From Bacteroidales bacterium (GTDB taxonomy: Bacteria > Bacteroidota > Bacteroidia > Bacteroidales > Tenuifilaceae): DNA of 64,000 nucleotides. The notes beneath the pieces were generated by a model, which did no database searches, had not been told where the DNA came from, and saw only the letters and a list, made by a program, of their open reading frames with translations. A program made the translations under genes and the position numbers. Where the stretch lies: positions 1 to 64,000 of the forward strand of contig RPRQ01000007.1 in the NCBI GenBank assembly GCA_003818205.1, written 5' to 3'. Of the stretch, positions 60,196-64,000 are shown piece after piece. Every line of letters starts with the position of its first letter. Position 1 is the first letter of the stretch.

Positions 60196-61716
60196 AATGC
60201 TTTTAATAGCTAAGCTAATTCGTGCAGTTGTTTCTTCTTTTCCAATCACCTCGCAAATATCAGCAACCCCTGGACCTTTCGATGCGCCAACAAGGCTAAG
60301 CCTTAATGCGTTCATCACTTTACCCGTGCCAAGGTTATTGGAGTTGATATAATCCTTAAGTAGATGTTCAATGTTTTGAGTCGTAAAGCTCTCAATAGAA
60401 GAAATGAAATCTAGAATTTTCCTCATTAATTCGGGAGTTTCAGAGCTCCACGCTTTTTTAACGGTTACCTCATCGTACGATTGGGGGGATTTAAAGAAGA
60501 AGTAGGATTGATCCCATATTTCGTTCACGAAATTCACACGCTCTTTAACAAGGCCTACAATTTTTTCAACTTTTACTACATCAGCGTTAATGTCCTTTTC
60601 GTTGAGGTATTGCATAAAGAGCTTTGCCAATTCAGCATTGCTCTTCTGAACAAGGTACTGATGGTTGAACCACTTCGTTTTTTCAGGATCGAAGCGAGCC
60701 CCCGATTTATTTACCCGTTCTAACGAGAATAGGTTTATCAGCTCATCCATGCTGAAAATCTCCTGTTCAGTCCCCGAATTCCAACCTAAAAGGGCAAGAA
60801 GATTAACGAATGCCTCGGGAAAGTAGCCATCCTCACGGTATCCGCGGGAGGTTTCGCCTTCGGGAGATTTCCACAAAAGGGGGAATACAGGGAATCCCAT
60901 CTTGTCGCCATCGCGCTTGCTCAGCTTGCCATTCCCCGTAGGTTTAAGAAGCAATGGTAGATGTGCGAATTGGGGCATCCTTTCAGTCCAACCCAAAGCT
61001 TGGTAAAGAAGAACGTGTAATGGTAGTGATGGAAGCCACTCTTCGCCACGGATAACGTGTGAAATTTCCATTAGGTAATCATCGGTAACATTTGCCAAAT
61101 GGTAGGTTGGAAGCATATCGGCACTTTTGAAAAGCACTTTATCGTCGAGGGTTGAGGTGTTAACCACCACATCGCCACGGATAAGGTCGTGCATTTTCAC
61201 TTCTTCGTTCTCGGGCATTTTGAATCGAATTACCCATTGTTCACCCTTTGCTATGCGTGATTGAACCTCATCCTGTGTTAGCACCAATGAGGTTTGCATA
61301 TTATTACGAATTCGGTAGTTGTAGGTGAACACTTCGCCATTTGCCTCAGCGTTCTTTCTTAATTCATCTAACGACTCTGGCGTATCAAAGGCAAAGTACG
61401 CATTGCCCGATGCAATTAGCCGATCGGCGTATTGCTTATAAATCGCTTTGCGTTCGCTTTGGCGGTATGGTACATGTTTACCCCCTTCAACAACCCCCTC
61501 ATCAATCCTAATCCCGCACCAGCGGAGCGATTCATTGATGTACTCTTCGGCACCTGGAACGAATCGTTGCGAATCGGTATCCTCAATTCGAAGAAGAAAA
61601 TCACCCCCATGCTTTTTGGCAAAGAAGTAGTTGAAAAGGGCGGTTCGAACACCACCTATATGCAATGGGCCTGTTGGGCTAGGAGCAAAACGAACACGTA
61701 CTCTACGATTATTCAT
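60181..61716 (-). CDS. gltX: Glutamyl-tRNA synthetase
   Basis: Charges tRNA-Glu. 511 residues, starting MNNRRVRVRFAPSPTGPLHI, with the class I HIGH-type motif PSPTGPLHIGG at 12-22 and KLSKRDGDK (KMSKS-type) near 265. LRIEDTDSQR, DDYLMEISHVIRGEEWLPS and the helical anticodon-binding end are intact. The -7-type box TATCTTTG on the minus strand (61737-61744) lies about 20 bp before the ATG. The last codons VTIQ and the stop TAG lie inside a MITE that inserted at the gene end; the ancestral C-terminus was probably KSII. This change of a few terminal residues should not impair the enzyme. Confidence 0.97.
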   Translation of the reverse strand: MNNRRVRVRFAPSPTGPLHIGGVRTALFNYFFAKKHGGDFLLRIEDTDSQRFVPGAEEYINESLRWCGIRIDEGVVEGGKHVPYRQSERKAIYKQYADRLIASGNAYFAFDTPESLDELRKNAEANGEVFTYNYRIRNNMQTSLVLTQDEVQSRIAKGEQWVIRFKMPENEEVKMHDLIRGDVVVNTSTLDDKVLFKSADMLPTYHLANVTDDYLMEISHVIRGEEWLPSLPLHVLLYQALGWTERMPQFAHLPLLLKPTGNGKLSKRDGDKMGFPVFPLLWKSPEGETSRGYREDGYFPEAFVNLLALLGWNSGTEQEIFSMDELINLFSLERVNKSGARFDPEKTKWFNHQYLVQKSNAELAKLFMQYLNEKDINADVVKVEKIVGLVKERVNFVNEIWDQSYFFFKSPQSYDEVTVKKAWSSETPELMRKILDFISSIESFTTQNIEHLLKDYINSNNLGTGKVMNALRLSLVGASKGPGVADICEVIGKEETTARISLAIKSIVTIQ

Positions 61717-61859
61717 TATTGAGTTTTTATTGGGTGCAAAGATAGAAAATTAATACTATTGATATCTTCTTCAAGAAAGCCATCTATTTCCCGATTTGTT
61801 TAAACCATTAATCAAATTATTGTTCTAAGTTGATAACCTAAACTCATAAATCTAATCCC

Positions 61860-63506
61860 ATGAAACGAAGAGTAATAAATCTTTTTTCCCTTTTTGCGAT
61901 ACTTGCAATGGTAGTATCGTGCGGAAATGTTAAGCAGAGTAATAATTCTATTATAAATACTGACGATTTAAAGCAAAGGATTTCGGTACTTGCCTCTGAT
62001 GATTTTCAGGGTCGTTTCCCCGGAACCATCGGGGAAGAGAAAACGATAAAGTATTTAGAGGAGCAATTTAAGCTGGTTGGAGCACAACCCGGCAATGGAC
62101 AAAGCTATTTTCAGGAGGTTCCTTTAATCCAGATTACATCGGATCAGATTATGAAATTGAAGATAAAAGGGGCAAAGGAAGAGCTGTTGCTCAATTTCTC
62201 TGAGGATTTCATTGGAGGAACTCCACAACCCATCGAGAACATTGATATTACTAACTCAGAGCTTGTTTTTGTTGGCTTTGGGATAAATGCGCCTGATTAT
62301 GGGTGGAACGATTACGCAGGGGTTGATGTTAAGGGTAAAATGGTTATCGCTTTAGTTAACGATCCAGGATTTTACGACAGTTCCCTTTTCAAAGGGAAAA
62401 ACATGACCTACTACGGACGTTGGATTTATAAGTACGAGGAGGCTGCAAGGCAGGGTGCTGCAGGGGTAATCTTAGTACACGAAACCGAGGCTGCTTCCTA
62501 CCCATGGGGTGTGGTTCAGAACAGCTGGTCGGGCACACGTTTCTACCTTGCCGATAATATTGTAACCAAATCAGGGTTGAAGTTTCAGAGCTGGGTAACC
62601 AAAGAAAGCGCCAATAGAATATTTGACCTAGCAGGGGTCAATTATGAGAAGGCTTTACAGGATGCAGCCAAGAAGGGGTTTGCTGCTCAACAGTTAAATT
62701 TAAACGCATCAATAGGCTTCAAAAACTCGGTAAAGTATATCAACTCAAAGAATGTTGTTGCATTGATTCCTGGCACCGATTTGAGCGATGAGTACATTAT
62801 TTATACTGCCCATTGGGATCATTTTGGGGTGAACCCCAAATTTAAAGGTGATTCCATCCTTAACGGTGCTCTCGATAATGCCACAGGAACGGCCGCTTTA
62901 GTTGAAATGGCAAGAGTCTTCAATTCTCAGGAGATAAAACCGAAGCGTTCGATTCTCTTAATGGCGGTTACCTGCGAGGAGCAGGGATTACTTGGAAGTC
63001 AGTTCTATGCCGAGAATCCGATTTATCCGCTGAATAAAACTGTTGCAGTTATCAATATGGATGCGTTAAACATCTTTGGAAAAACTAAGGATATGTCCAT
63101 TTCGGGTTTAGGATACTCTGAACTCGATGACTATGCTGTTGAGGTTTTAAAGGCGCATAATCGTTATGCTGCAGCCGATCCCAAACCTGAAAGAGGAGGT
63201 TACTACCGTTCCGATCATTTCAGCTTCGCCAAGGTAGGTGTACCCTCAATTAATATGGGGTTTGGAGTCGATAATATTGAGCACGGCAAGCAATGGTCGA
63301 TGGATACTATGGGTAAATGGATTTCAGAAAATTATCATAAACCAACGGATAACTACGAACCCAATATTTGGAAGTTTGACGGAATGGTGGAGGATTTAAC
63401 CGTTTACTTTGAACTTGGGTATAAGCTTAGCATGATCGGTGAGTTTCCAAACTGGCGCGATGGGGTCTTCTATAAGGCGAAAAGGGATGAGATGATGAAC
63501 AAGTAG
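61860..63506 (+). CDS. M28-family metallopeptidase, lipoprotein, with PA domain
   Basis: 548 residues. Lipoprotein signal with lipobox VVSCG (Cys about 21). Residues 110-290 include a PA-type insert (GKMVIALVNDPGF...GRWIYKYEEAARQGAAGVILVHE). The zinc peptidase domain has ligands in order: His in YTAHWDHFG, bridging Asp in NGALDNATGTAALVE, catalytic Glu and ligand Glu in AVTCEEQGLLGS, Asp in INMDALN and the last His in YYRSDHFSFAKVGVPSINM. All are present, so it should be active as an aminopeptidase in the periplasm or on the surface. It is convergent with an S9 peptidase gene, giving a local pair of peptide-degrading exported enzymes. Confidence 0.93.
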   Translation: MKRRVINLFSLFAILAMVVSCGNVKQSNNSIINTDDLKQRISVLASDDFQGRFPGTIGEEKTIKYLEEQFKLVGAQPGNGQSYFQEVPLIQITSDQIMKLKIKGAKEELLLNFSEDFIGGTPQPIENIDITNSELVFVGFGINAPDYGWNDYAGVDVKGKMVIALVNDPGFYDSSLFKGKNMTYYGRWIYKYEEAARQGAAGVILVHETEAASYPWGVVQNSWSGTRFYLADNIVTKSGLKFQSWVTKESANRIFDLAGVNYEKALQDAAKKGFAAQQLNLNASIGFKNSVKYINSKNVVALIPGTDLSDEYIIYTAHWDHFGVNPKFKGDSILNGALDNATGTAALVEMARVFNSQEIKPKRSILLMAVTCEEQGLLGSQFYAENPIYPLNKTVAVINMDALNIFGKTKDMSISGLGYSELDDYAVEVLKAHNRYAAADPKPERGGYYRSDHFSFAKVGVPSINMGFGVDNIEHGKQWSMDTMGKWISENYHKPTDNYEPNIWKFDGMVEDLTVYFELGYKLSMIGEFPNWRDGVFYKAKRDEMMNK

Positions 63507-63539
63507 GTGACAGAGCTTAGAAAAGTTTTTTATTTGAAA

Positions 63540-63592
63540 TGGAATATTGGAATGATGGAATAATGTAACCTATCCATTCTTCCAATATTCCA
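63540..63592. terminator. Inverted repeat between convergent peptidase genes
   Basis: TGGAATATTGGAA (63540-63552) is the exact inverse of TTCCAATATTCCA (63580-63592). Further pairing ATGATGG/CCATTCT continues inward with mismatches. It occupies the whole gap between two stop codons and can serve both genes. The GGAATATTGGAA word is typical of dispersed repeats. Confidence 0.65.
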
Positions 63593-63597
63593 AAAAA

Positions 63598-64000
63598 TTA
63601 TTTAATAATATACCCTTTAGGGGGTTCTACTCCTTGTAGGTACTTCACAAAGAAATCCCACCGTTTACGTAGGAAATACTTATTCCAATAGCAGGTATCG
63701 TGGTTATTATTTGGTAGAATTATCAGCTCAAAATCTTTGTTGGCTTTGGTTAATTCTCCAGCTAGTTTAAGGGTTGCTGATGGGTTAACATTATTATCCT
63801 GATCGCCTGTAGCAATCATTAAATACCCCTCGAGTTTGCTTGCATTGGTTACATTCGATTGGTTGTGATACTGCGTATCAATCGGAAATCCTTGATACAA
63901 CTCTGGCCACCAAACCTTCTCCATTCTATGGTCGTGATCGCCTGCTGATGATACACCGACTTTATAGAATTTTGGGAATAGTAGAAGTGCTCGTGTGGCA
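63598..64000 (-). CDS. S9-family (dipeptidyl peptidase IV-like) serine peptidase, 3' end only
   Basis: The frame is open to the window edge, so the 5' part, including the nucleophile Ser, lies beyond 64000. The visible 133 residues begin ATRALLLFPKFYKVGVSSAGDHDHRM, the segment after the GXSXGG motif in DPP4-like enzymes. Catalytic Asp lies in MIATGDQDNNVNPSATLKLAGEL and catalytic His in ILPNNNHDTCYWNKYFLRKRWDFFVKYL. The Met at 63924 is internal and not the start. These enzymes are usually periplasmic in Bacteroidota and cut dipeptides from peptide N-termini. It is convergent with the M28 gene. Confidence 0.93.
   Translation of the reverse strand, partial: ATRALLLFPKFYKVGVSSAGDHDHRMEKVWWPELYQGFPIDTQYHNQSNVTNASKLEGYLMIATGDQDNNVNPSATLKLAGELTKANKDFELIILPNNNHDTCYWNKYFLRKRWDFFVKYLQGVEPPKGYIIK

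Noticed and set aside
1-64000. Prophage, ICE or complete insertion sequence
   Set aside because: No integrase, transposase, relaxase or capsid gene is recognisable; the only mobile signals are MITEs, palindromes and the HNH gene.

Overview
The window looks like a chromosomal segment of a Bacteroidota bacterium, probably of the Bacteroidales/Marinilabiliales side. The basis is the protein families (Wzi-type capsule outer-membrane protein, PorT-like barrels, a C25/gingipain-family peptidase, FISUMP-domain lipoprotein, DUF5686/CarboxypepD_reg barrel, DUF3667, LytS/LytTR pair, many SPII lipoproteins) and several promoters of the Bacteroidota type (TTTG, about 19-20 nt, TAnnTTTG), for example before ileS and tetR. 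The assignment is inferred from family content only. No rRNA, tRNA, CRISPR array or prophage was recognised.

Layout. 1-5050 is the end of a surface-polysaccharide locus: an undefined C-terminal fragment, a truncated wecB relic, an AAA/DUF4143 ATPase, an intact wecB, a DUF559 endonuclease-fold gene and a Wzi-like protein. 5053-15342 (minus) is one giant secreted beta-repeat protein of about 3400 residues in four modules plus Ig-like domains. 15896-23381 holds a small barrel, ribE, a PhoR-like kinase, ileS, a DksA-like gene and lspA. 23452-30874 holds a free-standing HNH endonuclease gene and, opposite it, a TetR-controlled operon (tetR, LolA-like protein, two FtsX-type permeases, LolD/MacB-type ATPase, small membrane protein, outer-membrane barrel) that reads as one trans-envelope export system. 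30888-42865 is mainly on the minus strand: a PAS/GAF sensor without an output domain, an ABCG-type half transporter with an N-terminal TerB-like region, a lipoprotein, dnaG and a LytTR/LytS pair; one XRE regulator runs on the plus strand. 43140-56563 (plus) holds a FISUMP lipoprotein, an Ntn hydrolase, a class III-like sirtuin, a small barrel, a C25 peptidase, three membrane proteins and a DUF5686 barrel. 56564-58850 is an accessory patch: an acyltransferase and a disrupted CPBP protease gene flanked by attC-like inverted repeats. 59069-64000 holds a stand-alone XylR_N/V4R protein with a 63-residue partner, gltX, an M28 peptidase and the end of an S9/DPP4 peptidase.

The strongest non-gene signal is a family of small non-coding elements (38745-38824, 40839-41042, 59974-60195) that share 11-bp terminal inverted repeats (GTAACTATTCA) and 8-bp target duplications. 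The third copy inserted one codon before the gltX stop and supplied a new stop codon. Other dispersed palindromes (hairpins at 3128, 16531, 22671, 37251, 46727, 58393) and a second, unrelated MITE in the CPBP gene show that intergenic DNA here is shaped largely by small repeats. I found no clearly new large defence or biosynthetic system. The best candidates for undescribed biology are the TetR-controlled export operon, the V4R/63-residue pair, the IS66-like MITE family and the wecB relic/ATPase insertion.
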